DNA of 64,000 bases, taken from Planctomycetota bacterium. GTDB taxonomy: Bacteria > Planctomycetota > Phycisphaerae > Sedimentisphaerales > Anaerohalosphaeraceae. The notes below the pieces were generated by a model. It was not told the origin of the DNA and did not search any database. It saw only the letters and a list, made by a program, of their open reading frames with translations. A program made the position numbers and the translations under genes. Numbering within the stretch: the stretch's first letter is position 1; every line of letters begins with the position of its first letter. The stretch spans positions 186,001-250,000 of the forward strand of contig JAKPDO010000019.1 of NCBI GenBank assembly GCA_029552545.1, given 5' to 3'. This document shows positions 51,189 through 60,363 of this stretch, one piece after another.

Positions 51189-53174
51189 TTAAAAGGCACC
51201 TTTGAGCCAGTTTTCGCACAGTTCGATTAACTGATTCAAATCGCCGGTCCACTGGCTGGAGAGCAGAGCGATGTCGTCCATGTTGACTTTGAAGTCTTCG
51301 TTCCAGTCGCCGGCCAGGAGGTCATCGGGACCCATCAGCCAGAAAACGGCCAGAAGTTGGATGTCTGCCAGGTCGACCTTTCCGGATTTGTTGATATCTG
51401 CAAAATCACAATAGTTATTCAGGTCCGTGCAGCCCTCCATCTCCCAGCGGGTGGAAAGATAGGCAAAGTCCTGAATGTTCACCCAGCCGTCCTGATTGAG
51501 ATCGCCGGGGTTGGGAGGGGGCGGCGGGGTGCCCGGCCAGACCTCTGAGGTACCCGCCGGCGGAGTGATGCAGGTCCAGCCGCCGCCGGTGAAGATAGAA
51601 CGTGGGGAGACGCTGTTGTTGGTAATCCGAACGGCGAGGGCTTTGCCCGCAGGAAGCGTGAAAGACTGCGGAGAGGTCTTAAATTGGAAAAGATTTTTTG
51701 TTCCGCTCAAAACTGCGGATGTCCCGCCGCTGATGAAAAGTCCATCGGCCGGATCGGCATAACCAATTTCGATTGCAAATGCGCTCCCGTTTACCGCTGT
51801 ACTGAATAGGATTTGACCGCTCCAGCCGTCCTGTGCGGAAAGGACATTAAAGTTGATGGGCCCGAGGGCTGACGTCTCGGAAAGCCATAAGAGCGAGCTT
51901 CCTGCCGGTATTGTTTGCCATTGACCGGGGCTGTTGGGTTCCATTGACATTGCTGCTCCTCCTTTCAAATACCAGGTCTGAAGGAGGTAATTTGTCGGCA
52001 GCTCGGTCAGGGGGAAATAATCTTGTGAGAAGGTTCCATACAGCGAGTACGGCGTTTCTCCAATCCCATTGTTATTCAGGTCTGTGCCGGAATAGGAGCT
52101 GTAGTAGTTGCCCATTTTGCTGGAGAAGATGGCATCTGCGTAGCGATAGGTAAACGGGATTGGACTGTTCCAATAGTCCCCTTCAGAAACACGGTAATAA
52201 ACAAAGGAAGTCGTGTTCGCCTGGAAAAGATTATTGGAGAGGAGATTGTGCTGGGATTCAAAGCAGTAAAAGCCGTAATAGTTCTGTCGGACCGTATTGC
52301 GGAGCAGCTGATTGCTGTTGCTTTGGAGTTGAATGCCGTAGTTCGTGCTGTTCTCAAAAAGATTTTCCGTGATGCTGTTATAAAGAGCTCCCCCGCTGAG
52401 AAGTGCCAGCCCGGTGTAATTTCCGGAACAAAAGTTTTGAGTGACTACATTGTACAGGGAGGCGCTCAAACTGATTGCCGCGGAGTTTTGATGAGCCGTG
52501 CAGTGGTTTTGCTGAATGGTGTTCTGGTTGGAATTGATTAATTCGATTGCGGCACCGCCGTTGGCCTGGAGGGTATTGCCGAGCAAAAGGTTTCCGCTGC
52601 TGGCCGAAATGGATATCCCGGCTCCAATATTGGAAGAACAAGTATTATTCTGGATAATGTTGTTGGAGGCATTGTTCAGGTAGATTCCTCTGCCGTTTCG
52701 ATTTTGGCTGTCCCAGCCGCATCGGTTGTTTTCGATTGTGCAGTTGCTGGCATTGACTAAGGCGACAGCAGCGGCAGTTGAGTTGGTTTTGCAAATGCTG
52801 AAACCTCGAAGGGTAACATAGCTGCCCATAATCGAAACAGCATGAGCAGCGCCTGAATTGGCTTGAATCGTGGTCTGAAGAGGTCCGCTTTCCGATTCGA
52901 TTGTAAGAATTGCCGAAAGTGCCGGAGAAATGATTAGATTTTCGTTATAAACGCCGGTGCCATGTCCGGTTCCAGCGGAGCCGACGAGGATGGTCACGGC
53001 CCCCATTTCGGCAGAGGCGGCATTCACGGCGGTCTGAATGGTTCGAAATGCAGTTTCCCACGTTAACCCGTCCGTGTTATTCCCATTGTCGGCGACGTAT
53101 AAGATTTTTCCAAATAAAGAGTTGCTGAGAAGAAATAGCGAGAGAATCAGAAAAAAAATACCCCTTGTTTTCAT
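51189..53174 (-). CDS. Exported right-handed beta-helix protein with dockerin-like C terminus
   Basis: A 661-residue exported protein. Signal peptide GIFFLILSLFLLSNSLFG is followed by ILYVADNGNNTDGLTWETAF, then NosD-like beta-helix coils (NNIIQNNTCSSNIGAGISI, NLLSNNLFQANTTSF). A beta-sandwich domain comes next, and after a Pro-rich linker (PPPPPNPGD) three dockerin-like segments (DLNQDGWVNIQDFAYLS, DINKSGKVDLADIQLLA, DWNEDFKVNMDDIALLS). The start is MKTRGIFF with GGAGCAGG upstream. It is probably a surface carbohydrate-active or adhesive protein. Confidence 0.9.
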   Translation of the reverse strand: MKTRGIFFLILSLFLLSNSLFGKILYVADNGNNTDGLTWETAFRTIQTAVNAASAEMGAVTILVGSAGTGHGTGVYNENLIISPALSAILTIESESGPLQTTIQANSGAAHAVSIMGSYVTLRGFSICKTNSTAAAVALVNASNCTIENNRCGWDSQNRNGRGIYLNNASNNIIQNNTCSSNIGAGISISASSGNLLLGNTLQANGGAAIELINSNQNTIQQNHCTAHQNSAAISLSASLYNVVTQNFCSGNYTGLALLSGGALYNSITENLFENSTNYGIQLQSNSNQLLRNTVRQNYYGFYCFESQHNLLSNNLFQANTTSFVYYRVSEGDYWNSPIPFTYRYADAIFSSKMGNYYSSYSGTDLNNNGIGETPYSLYGTFSQDYFPLTELPTNYLLQTWYLKGGAAMSMEPNSPGQWQTIPAGSSLLWLSETSALGPINFNVLSAQDGWSGQILFSTAVNGSAFAIEIGYADPADGLFISGGTSAVLSGTKNLFQFKTSPQSFTLPAGKALAVRITNNSVSPRSIFTGGGWTCITPPAGTSEVWPGTPPPPPNPGDLNQDGWVNIQDFAYLSTRWEMEGCTDLNNYCDFADINKSGKVDLADIQLLAVFWLMGPDDLLAGDWNEDFKVNMDDIALLSSQWTGDLNQLIELCENWLKGAF

Positions 53175-53412
53175 CACCCTGCTCCAAAAATATTCCAAAT
53201 CAATTTTGCCGTACCCTAAGACAGCCGCTACCTATCTTAATGAATTGCTTCCAATAAAGCAAGAAGTTATAGGACTGAATTAAAAAGATATAAAGGAGCC
53301 ATATATACCTTAATATGGCAATTTTCGAATGAAGCGAGCCTTTCATATTGACGAAATAAGGGGGTAGATTCGCCTATCTGAAATTATCAACTATCGGAGA
53401 TAGAGAGGAAAA

Positions 53413-54558
53413 ATGGGTAAATTACAAAAAAAAGTTTTTATAAGAGCGGGGCTTTCCATTGTCTTATTAGGGATCGTTTTTTCTGGATGTGCCAAGAAAG
53501 GGAAAGCGGCTTCCGATGAGAAAGAAGTCCAAACGGCACTTCTCCAGAAACAGATTCAAACTCTTCGGTCTGAACTGGAATCCGTTCAAAAAGAATTGGA
53601 GGCCGAAAGGCAGACCTCTCTCGAACTGGCGGAAATGCTGCGACATTATCGAGGCGGGGGGCAGGGTAATACTTCTTCGGCTGAACCTTCCGCGGCGGCA
53701 TTGATCCAGACTTCCGGCGGGGCAGAGGTGCTTTTGTCGAAAATAAAGGAGTTAACGGAGGAGATACAACGGCTGAAAGAGGAAAACAGCCGACTTGCCG
53801 GCCAAGTGCAGACTTTGAAAGCTTTGCGTCTGCCCGTGCCGGCTGTCGAGGGGCAAAAACCGACCTCCGCTCCTGTAGAGGTTTATGCGGTTGGAGAATC
53901 GGGGAACCAGACAATCAAAGATGCCTATGCACTTTTTCAGAAGGAAACGGCATCTTCGGAACGGCTGGCGGCTCTCGAATCGACGCAGGAACTGGCAATG
54001 GAGCAGGAGCCGGAACTGCTTGGATTGCTTGAGAAAGCATTGGAGGACCCAGACCCTGAGGTTGTTCGCACGGCAGCTCAGATGCTGGAGCCCTATCGAA
54101 ATCCTGCCGTGCTGCCGCTGATAGAAAAGGCCCTGCGCTCGAGAGATGAAGAGGTACGTTTGAGCGTCCTCGGACCTTTGGAGGAGATTGAAGACCCGAG
54201 ATGTGCGGAACTGGCGGTAATGGCCCTGAGCGACCCGTCGGATACCGTGCGGGGACGTGCTTTGGATGTCATTCGCGGACAGTCCCCGGATATCCAGATT
54301 CTTTCGCTCAGTCGGGCGATAGGGTTGGCGTCGGATGAGGTAAAATCGGAGGTCCTTTCGCTGCTGGAGCTGCGGGGGGATAAAGCGGCGGTGGAGGTGA
54401 TGTTCAACGGTCTGAAAGACCCCAATCCGGAGTTTCGTGAGGAGGTTAAGTCGGTTCTTCGCCTGCTGCTGAATCAGGAGTTCAGCAGCTACAATCAGGC
54501 GATGCGCTGGTGGAAGACCAACCACAGTCGGTATGATGACAATCTGCTGGAGCAATGA
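53413..54558 (+). CDS. HEAT-repeat lipoprotein with coiled coil
   Basis: A 381-residue lipoprotein (lipobox IVFSGC, Cys about 26). A coiled coil (LLQKQIQTLRSELESVQKEL, IKELTEEIQRLKEENSRL) is followed by a Pro-rich linker and then HEAT/PBS-lyase-like helical repeats (LEDPDPEVVRTAAQMLEPY, LRSRDEEVRLSVLGPLEEI, LKDPNPEFREEVKSVL). It would be anchored in the envelope and act as a scaffold. No partner is evident. The convergent sigma-factor operon ends just beyond it. Confidence 0.88.
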   Translation: MGKLQKKVFIRAGLSIVLLGIVFSGCAKKGKAASDEKEVQTALLQKQIQTLRSELESVQKELEAERQTSLELAEMLRHYRGGGQGNTSSAEPSAAALIQTSGGAEVLLSKIKELTEEIQRLKEENSRLAGQVQTLKALRLPVPAVEGQKPTSAPVEVYAVGESGNQTIKDAYALFQKETASSERLAALESTQELAMEQEPELLGLLEKALEDPDPEVVRTAAQMLEPYRNPAVLPLIEKALRSRDEEVRLSVLGPLEEIEDPRCAELAVMALSDPSDTVRGRALDVIRGQSPDIQILSLSRAIGLASDEVKSEVLSLLELRGDKAAVEVMFNGLKDPNPEFREEVKSVLRLLLNQEFSSYNQAMRWWKTNHSRYDDNLLEQ

Positions 54559-54580
54559 GAAAAGTCGGCCTTCAGCGCAT

Positions 54581-54605
54581 AAAAAAAGCGTGCCGAACAG
54601 CACGC
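54581..54605 (-). terminator. Terminator of the sigma-factor gene
   Basis: GCGTGC (54588-54593) pairs with GCACGC (54600-54605) around CGAACA, with seven A bases before it on the plus strand. Read on the minus strand this is a stem followed by seven T, just after the sigma-factor stop. Confidence 0.8.
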
Positions 54606-54632
54606 CCGGGAGGTTTGAAGAGGAGAATTTCA

Positions 54633-55418
54633 TCAGTCTGCGGACACGGCGAATTCCTTTTTGCGACTGTTGAGCTGGGCTTTGAGGCGAGCGATGATGG
54701 AGGAATGCATCTGCGAGACGCGGGATTCAGAAAGGTCGAGCGTGGCGCCGATTTCCTTCATCGTCATTTCTTCATAATAATAGAGGATAATAATCAGTTT
54801 TTCCGCCCGCGTAAGTCCTTTGGTTAAAAGATTTTTGAGGTCGCGTTTCTGGGCTTCGATGACGGGATTTTTGCTCCGCTGGTCTTCAATGATGTCAATC
54901 TCCCGGATGTCCTTATCGCCGTCTGACTCGCTGAATTTGGTGTTGAGGGAAACCAGGCCGACGGCATTGGCATCCCGCTGGAGCCGGTAAAATTCGTGCT
55001 TTTCCAGTTCCATCTCCTCGGCCAGCTCCTCTTCGGTCGGCAGCCGTCCCAAATGGGCCTCGAGCGTCTGCATGGCTCTGTCGAGCTGATGAGCACGAGC
55101 TCGGACCAGCCGGGGGACCCAGTCCATACTGCGAAGTTCATCCAAAATGCTTCCGCGAATTCGCGGTGTGCAGTAGGTTTCAAACTTGACGCCCCGTTTG
55201 GGGTCAAAGGCGTCGATGGCATCTTTCAGTCCGAAGATACCGGCACTAATCAGGTCATCGATATCTACTTTGTCGGGGAGTTTTGCCCAGATTCGTTCTG
55301 CAGTGTATTTGGCTAAGGGCAGATAATGCTCAAGGAGCTGATTGCGGGCTTCATTGGAGCGCGTTCTGAAAAACTCTTCCCAAACCTGCTCCACATTTTG
55401 GATACGGGCGGTTTTCAT
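54633..55418 (-). CDS. fliA: Flagellar-type sigma factor (sigma-28/FliA)
   Basis: A 261-residue sigma factor. Region 2 has DIDDLISAGIFGLKDAIDAFD and KFETYCTPRIRGSILDELR with the flagellar-type MDWVPRLVR; region 3 has LEAHLGRLPTEEELAEEM; region 4 has MTMKEIGATLDLSESRVSQMH. GGAGGTTTAAGGC precedes the ATG. The upstream flhG-like gene is the usual neighbour of fliA, which supports the flagellar reading. Other flagellar genes must lie beyond the window. Confidence 0.92.
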   Translation of the reverse strand: MKTARIQNVEQVWEEFFRTRSNEARNQLLEHYLPLAKYTAERIWAKLPDKVDIDDLISAGIFGLKDAIDAFDPKRGVKFETYCTPRIRGSILDELRSMDWVPRLVRARAHQLDRAMQTLEAHLGRLPTEEELAEEMELEKHEFYRLQRDANAVGLVSLNTKFSESDGDKDIREIDIIEDQRSKNPVIEAQKRDLKNLLTKGLTRAEKLIIILYYYEEMTMKEIGATLDLSESRVSQMHSSIIARLKAQLNSRKKEFAVSAD

Positions 55419-55567
55419 GCCTTAAACCTCCATGTTTGACACATTCATTTCCGCACTTTGCATGGCCGCGTCCGATAACCTTGCTGGTAAATCCCTTATT
55501 TTTTTTCTGCTCTGCGCGCAGGTATCTTGACAGAGCGTTTAGTTATCGGCAAAAAGGCCCTGCATCT

Positions 55568-56392
55568 TTAGAAAAACCAGTTCACTACTTTTCGAAAGAA
55601 CCCTTCGCCGGAGGTCTGCATGGGACTTGTATTGGTCAGTCGATGGCTGAGCGTCCGGATTCCTCTTGAAAAAGGGGACTTGGGGAACGCCAAAACGACC
55701 GGTTTCTGCATGCAGACGGCGGCCTGAAGACATTCGTCGCGGCAGAGAATCCCTGCTTCATAGATGGGGGTGGCCAGAAATCGGGCGGCCACCTGGGCAA
55801 TCTGCCGAGATATTTTTTTGCCTTCTTCAATGGAAGAGGCCATATTGACCAGAAGACTGATTCGTCCCGGATATTTTTTGCCGGCAAGGATTTTAATGAC
55901 GGCATAAGCATCGGTAATCGCCGTAGGTTCAGGGGTTGTAACGACAAGGGTATGATCAGCGGCCATACAAAAACCGATGACATTTTGGCCGATGCCGGCG
56001 CCGGTGTCGATGACAATCATATCCGTTCTGTTTTGGAGTCGGTTGAATTGGCTGATAAGGCGATGATGCTGAAAAGGGGATAAATTGGCCATATTTTCCA
56101 GGCCGGAACCGCCGCAGATGACCTCAATCCCGGCCGGCCCGATCTGGGTAATCTGGTCGAGGGTTTTTCGGCCGTCAATCACATGCGACAAGTTGTAGCG
56201 ACTGTTGAGGTTCATTATGACGTCCAAATTTCCCAACCCGAGGTCGGCATCGATCAGAACGATGCGCTGACCGGCGGCGGCCAGGCAAATGGCCAAATTC
56301 AATGAAATATTGGTTTTTCCCACTCCGCCTTTGCCGCTGGCTACAGCCATCACAGCGGCTCGGCTGTTCTCCTCGTTCCTAATCTGTGTCAT
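55568..56392 (-). CDS. flhG: FlhG/MinD-like ATPase
   Basis: A 274-residue MinD/FlhG-family ATPase that controls flagellar number or placement. Deviant Walker A AVASGKGGVGKTNISLNLA, IVLIDADLGLGNLDVIMNL and MIVIDTGAGIGQNVIGF are present, and TTPEPTAITDAYAVIK is typical of FlhG rather than cell-division MinD. The start is MTQIRNEEN with AGGGCAG upstream; further upstream codons look non-coding. It precedes fliA on the same strand. Confidence 0.88.
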   Translation of the reverse strand: MTQIRNEENSRAAVMAVASGKGGVGKTNISLNLAICLAAAGQRIVLIDADLGLGNLDVIMNLNSRYNLSHVIDGRKTLDQITQIGPAGIEVICGGSGLENMANLSPFQHHRLISQFNRLQNRTDMIVIDTGAGIGQNVIGFCMAADHTLVVTTPEPTAITDAYAVIKILAGKKYPGRISLLVNMASSIEEGKKISRQIAQVAARFLATPIYEAGILCRDECLQAAVCMQKPVVLAFPKSPFSRGIRTLSHRLTNTSPMQTSGEGFFRKVVNWFF

Positions 56393-56546
56393 TCTGCCCT
56401 GCCTTCGACGTTGTCCTGAATCGTGGTGTGCAGCGGGGCACGGTTTAAAGACAAACCGGGCCGCTCCGCTCCCATCCGTTTTTCCGGGACACCAGCCGGT
56501 GTCCCCCAACGCTTCTTCAATCGAGCCGGCGGCTCGTGGGGCGGTC

Positions 56547-56963
56547 TTATCTGGCGGCGGCCGTTTTGCTCTTTATATGCGAGAGCAATTCAGCCGCAAT
56601 TCGATTGTTCAAAAGGTTTTCGGATAATTTCTGTATCTGCATCTGAAGATAAAGCGGCGGATTGTTCCTCAGCAGGAGGTGGGCTTCAGAGTCCGTCAGG
56701 GGCTCCACCTTCAGATTTCCGTTTGTTTCAAATCGTATATGAGAACTGTCGCAGAAGAGCAGACGATTTCGGCAAAGGTGTTCGCAAAGCGCCCGAGTCA
56801 TACAGTGAGCAAACTCCGCTGCCGGCAGGTCTTGAGGGACGAACCCGGGATTGCTGCGCTCAAAGATATTGCGAAAGAGAATTTCCTTTCGCTGTTCCGT
56901 AAAATCGAGGATTTGCATCAGCAGCTCAGTGAGGTTTTCAGTCTTTGCGGTTGTGATGTCCAT
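56547..56963 (-). CDS. Unknown protein between merR-like and flhG genes
   Basis: A 138-residue soluble protein with AAGGAAGGAT before the ATG. It is mostly helical: an N-terminal helix (NLTELLMQILDFTEQRKEIL), a Cys-containing middle (FAHCMTRALCEHLCRNRLLF), a short beta hairpin (HIRFETNGNLKV) and a C-terminal helical region (PPLYLQMQIQKLSENLL). I recognise no family. Its place in a minus-strand run merR-like/this/flhG/fliA suggests a flagellar or motility-control role. Confidence 0.65.
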   Translation of the reverse strand: MDITTAKTENLTELLMQILDFTEQRKEILFRNIFERSNPGFVPQDLPAAEFAHCMTRALCEHLCRNRLLFCDSSHIRFETNGNLKVEPLTDSEAHLLLRNNPPLYLQMQIQKLSENLLNNRIAAELLSHIKSKTAAAR

Positions 56964-56997
56964 ATCCTTCCTTTTCCTAAGGGCTCGCAGCGGCCTG

Positions 56998-57273
56998 TCA
57001 GTTTTGCACCTCCGGTGCTGATTCCTCGCTGAGCAGTTTTCGGATTTCTGTCAGGGTTTTTGTTTTTCGAAGTTCCGCAATTTTTTGAAGGCGTTCAAAT
57101 ACCGATTCATCGTAGAGCCGGTGGCCGCCCTCGGTCCAGCCGGACTCCCGGATGAGTCCCATAATGGTGTAATTATGAATGGTTTGTCGTGTGAAGGGGG
57201 TGTATCGGACGATTTCACCGATCCTGAAAAGTTTGGCCGGTACGTCAAATGTTCGCCGCTGCTGTTTGTTCAT
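56998..57273 (-). CDS. MerR-family DNA-binding protein (short)
   Basis: A 91-residue single-domain MerR-type regulator: KLFRIGEIVRYTPFTRQTIHNYTIMGLIRESGWTE in pieces of the HTH plus GGHRLYDESVFERLQKIAEL for the wing, ending soon after the dimer helix begins, with no effector domain. The start is uncertain (an upstream GTG at 57345 is possible). It heads the flhG/fliA run and may control it. Confidence 0.8.
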   Translation of the reverse strand: MNKQQRRTFDVPAKLFRIGEIVRYTPFTRQTIHNYTIMGLIRESGWTEGGHRLYDESVFERLQKIAELRKTKTLTEIRKLLSEESAPEVQN

Positions 57274-57345
57274 ATCCAGCTGTTTATCGAGTTGTGTTTG
57301 GGTTCCTTTTAAACTTTTATAGAAGAATCCGCATCTTTCGGACAC

Positions 57346-57787
57346 GCCCTCTTCGCCCCCGTCGGGACTTTGCGGTGAGCGTCCGGATGTTCGAAATATA
57401 TTTTACGTTTTACAAAATGTAAAATACATTTTTTAAATGTCGAGAAAAAAATTGAAATTTTTTAAAATTTTTTTGCAGGAAAATGGCAAGTTGAAGGAAC
57501 ACGGGAATTTACGCAAAAGGAAAGTTGAGATTTTTCCCGGTCGTATTTTCGGGGGAGGGGTTATAGAGAAATTGGGAAAGTTTGAAAAGAGCCAAGAGAA
57601 GAGGGCTGTTTTGTGTGGGCGGGTCCGATAATAATGTTGTTGTTTTGTTTTTCCAGGTTCCGGACAGATATTCTTTTTAAGGTTTTTTAGACACTTGAAG
57701 GGTTAACTTGCCGCTCCGGAGTACCGATATAGAAACGACATCTTTGGAATGGAGCAAGCTTTTTCGGAGAAGGCAAGAAAAAGGATT
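57346..57787. other. AT-rich intergenic region
   Basis: About 440 bases lie between the divergent merR-like and diguanylate-cyclase genes. It has A/T-homopolymer stretches near 57420-57480 and a G-rich patch (57545-57560). No gene, clear promoter or terminator was identified. Confidence 0.4.
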
Positions 57788-58861
57788 ATGTCAAAAGAAA
57801 AAGAGCAAAACAGACCCTCAGAACGGTTGTGTTCGGCCGGTGAATGTCGTTTGGTCACGATTACCCCCCTGGCGAAACAGATTAATTGTCTGGATGTCAA
57901 ACGAATTGCGGATTTGTGTGTTACGGAAATTCCGCAGTTAATCGGAGCCAAATTGGCTTCTTTGTATATTCTGGATGAAACCAGTGATATTCTTCATTTG
58001 GAAAAAAATAATCATCCGTTCCTGATTAACAATATCGTATCGCTGAATCAGAATCCGCCTTCACCGATGGTGGCGGCAATTCGAAGCAAAGAGTTGTTGG
58101 TGGTGGAGGGGGATGAATCGCTTCGCGGTCCTCAAATCAACCGAACACTTCGGCAGTTTTCGGGGAACTATAAAACGCGCAGCTGTATTATTGCGCCGCT
58201 GGTTTGCCACGGCCGGGTTGTCGGGGTTTTGAATTTCAGTGAAAAAATCGGGGGCGGCAGTTTTACCTCGGATGATATCGCCATTGTGGAGCTGTTTCGT
58301 CATCTGATAGGCGCTTCCATAGGCAATATTCATTTGTTTGAAAAAACACAGCGGCAGGCCAAGACGGATGGTCTGACGGGGATGCTCAATCACCGCACAT
58401 TTTATGAGCAGCTTGAAATTGAACTTCGCCGCGCCCAGCGCTATACCACAAATCTGTCTATCATTATGGCGGATGTGGATAATCTGAAGCCGATTAATGA
58501 CAATTACGGACACAAGGCAGGGGATATGGCGATTAAGCAGATTGCCCGCCGGATCAGTGCCTGCATTCGTCAGATTGATATTGCGGCCCGGTATGGAGGA
58601 GATGAGTTTGCCGTGATTTTGCCGAATACATCTCTGGAAGATGCCGTGGTTGTGGCTGAACGAATGGTAGAGATGGTGAAAAGTACGCCGATGGTGTGGG
58701 AGGGGCATCGGATAGAACTTTCCATCAGCGTAGGAGTTGGGCAATATTCACCGGACAGCTGCATCAGCGATGTGACAAAGGCCACAGACCAGGCCCTGTA
58801 TGCAGCCAAACAGGCCGGGAAGGGACGCGTCAAGGTTTTTGCTTCCGCCGCAGCAACCTAA
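57788..58861 (+). CDS. GAF-GGDEF diguanylate cyclase
   Basis: A 357-residue protein. An N-terminal GAF domain (residues about 30-190; LIGAKLASLYILDETSDILH, CIIAPLVCHGRVVGVLNFSE) is followed by a GGDEF domain with TDGLTGMLNHRTFYEQLE, DVDNLKPINDNYGHKAGDMA and an intact RYGGDEF (270-274). It should therefore make cyclic di-GMP in response to a ligand or redox signal. No inhibitory RxxD site was noticed. The ATG at 57788 behind AAAAAGGATT is preferred to one 13 codons upstream. The PilZ protein at 8774-9097 is a possible receptor. Confidence 0.93.
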   Translation: MSKEKEQNRPSERLCSAGECRLVTITPLAKQINCLDVKRIADLCVTEIPQLIGAKLASLYILDETSDILHLEKNNHPFLINNIVSLNQNPPSPMVAAIRSKELLVVEGDESLRGPQINRTLRQFSGNYKTRSCIIAPLVCHGRVVGVLNFSEKIGGGSFTSDDIAIVELFRHLIGASIGNIHLFEKTQRQAKTDGLTGMLNHRTFYEQLEIELRRAQRYTTNLSIIMADVDNLKPINDNYGHKAGDMAIKQIARRISACIRQIDIAARYGGDEFAVILPNTSLEDAVVVAERMVEMVKSTPMVWEGHRIELSISVGVGQYSPDSCISDVTKATDQALYAAKQAGKGRVKVFASAAAT

Positions 58862-58923
58862 ATACCCCATCTTCTCCATCTTTTCTTTTTTGTTTCCTCA
58901 TCGTATCGATTCCGGAAAGAGAA

Positions 58924-58951
58924 TAGACTTTTTCTCAATCTCTGGTATAAT
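58924..58951 (+). promoter_or_regulatory. Extended -10 promoter directly before rarA
   Basis: TAGACT (58924-58929), 16 bases, then TGG-TATAAT with the -10 at 58946-58951. Transcription would begin within about two bases of the rarA ATG, which has no ribosome-binding site, so the mRNA may be leaderless. Confidence 0.6.
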
Positions 58952-58959
58952 CAGAAGAT

Positions 58960-60363
58960 ATGAGAAAGGGACAAGCGGAATCTCTCTTTTCCGGTGCGGA
59001 GAAAGACGCCCTGAGTGCGAATGCACCGCTTGCGGTTCGAATGCGGCCGAGAACCCTGGATGAGTTTGTGGGGCAAGAGCATTTTGTGGGGCCGGGCAAG
59101 CTTCTTCGCCGGATGCTGGAGGGGGGAACGATAACGAGTTTGATTTTTTATGGTCCGCCGGGCTGCGGCAAGACAACGCTGGCCCAGATTATTGCCGGGC
59201 AGATTGAGGCGGCATTCCATTATCTCAGCGCTCCGGCCGCATCGGTAAAAGATATCCGGGAGATTATTGAAAAGGCCAAAGATCGGCTGATTGAAAAGTG
59301 TCAAAAAACCCTTCTGTTTATTGATGAAATTCACCGGTTTAACCGGGCTCAGCAGGATGTGCTGCTGGATGATGTTGAAAATGGGGTTTTAACGCTGATA
59401 GGGGCTACTACTGAGAATCCCTTTTTTTCTGTAAACTCTCCTTTAATCAGTCGGAGTACAATCTTTACCTTTGAGCCGCTGAAAAAGGAAGATATTTTTA
59501 CTATCTTAACGCGAGCCCTGAAAGACCCGCAAAGGGGCTATGGGAATTTGCCGCTGGATGTAGAACCGGAGGCAATGGAGTTTTTGGCTGTGATGAGCGA
59601 TGGAGATGCCCGCAAGGCCCTGACGGCCCTGGAGGTGGCGGTTTTATCTCAGCAGAAAAAGAGCGGTAAAGAACGGATTTGCATTGACTTGGAAACAGCT
59701 CGGGAATCAATCCAGCGCAAGTCAATTGTTTATGACGGGACGGGGGATACCCACTATGATTTGGCCAGCGCTTTGCAGAAGTCAATGCGGGGTTCGGACC
59801 CCGATGCGACGGTGTACTGGCTGGCTCGGATGATAGCGGGAGGAGAAGACCCGCGATTTATCGCCCGCCGGATTGCGGTTTGTGCGGCGGAAGATGTGGG
59901 GAATGCGGACCCGCTGGCCACGGTTCTGGCGGCGTCGGCACTGCAGATAGCGGAGTTTGTCGGGATGCCGGAGGCCCAGCTGGCTTTGGCTCAGGCGGCG
60001 ATTTATATTGCCTGTGCCCCGAAATCGAATGCCTGTGCGAAGGCAATTTGGTCGGCGGTATCCGATGTCCAGTCTGGCCGGACGATTCCTGTTCCTCCTC
60101 ATCTTCGGGATTCGCACTATGAAGGGGCCAAGAAGCTCGGCTTCGGCATCGGGTACCGCTATCCGCATGAAAGTCCGCTGGGATATATCAAGCAGGATTA
60201 TCTGGGACAGCCGCTGGAGAAACCGTATTATGTTCCCAAGGATATCGGGCGGGAGAAAACCATAAAGGAGTATCTGGAAAAACTGAAAAAACAGGTTGCC
60301 CATTTCGAAAGAGAAGGTAAAAAGAAGGGGACTGAAAAGAACGGGCAGGCGCAAGATGAATAA
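58960..60363 (+). CDS. rarA: Replication-associated recombination protein A
   Basis: A 467-residue AAA+ ATPase of the RarA/MgsA/WRNIP1 family that acts at stalled replication forks. RPRTLDEFVGQEHFVGPGKL, Walker A FYGPPGCGKTTLAQII, Walker B LLFIDEIHRFNRAQQD and GATTENPFFSVNSPLISRS match the family. The C-terminal tetramerisation domain includes EDPRFIARRIAVCAAEDVG. It overlaps the folate cyclo-ligase gene by eight bases. Confidence 0.95.
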   Translation: MRKGQAESLFSGAEKDALSANAPLAVRMRPRTLDEFVGQEHFVGPGKLLRRMLEGGTITSLIFYGPPGCGKTTLAQIIAGQIEAAFHYLSAPAASVKDIREIIEKAKDRLIEKCQKTLLFIDEIHRFNRAQQDVLLDDVENGVLTLIGATTENPFFSVNSPLISRSTIFTFEPLKKEDIFTILTRALKDPQRGYGNLPLDVEPEAMEFLAVMSDGDARKALTALEVAVLSQQKKSGKERICIDLETARESIQRKSIVYDGTGDTHYDLASALQKSMRGSDPDATVYWLARMIAGGEDPRFIARRIAVCAAEDVGNADPLATVLAASALQIAEFVGMPEAQLALAQAAIYIACAPKSNACAKAIWSAVSDVQSGRTIPVPPHLRDSHYEGAKKLGFGIGYRYPHESPLGYIKQDYLGQPLEKPYYVPKDIGREKTIKEYLEKLKKQVAHFEREGKKKGTEKNGQAQDE

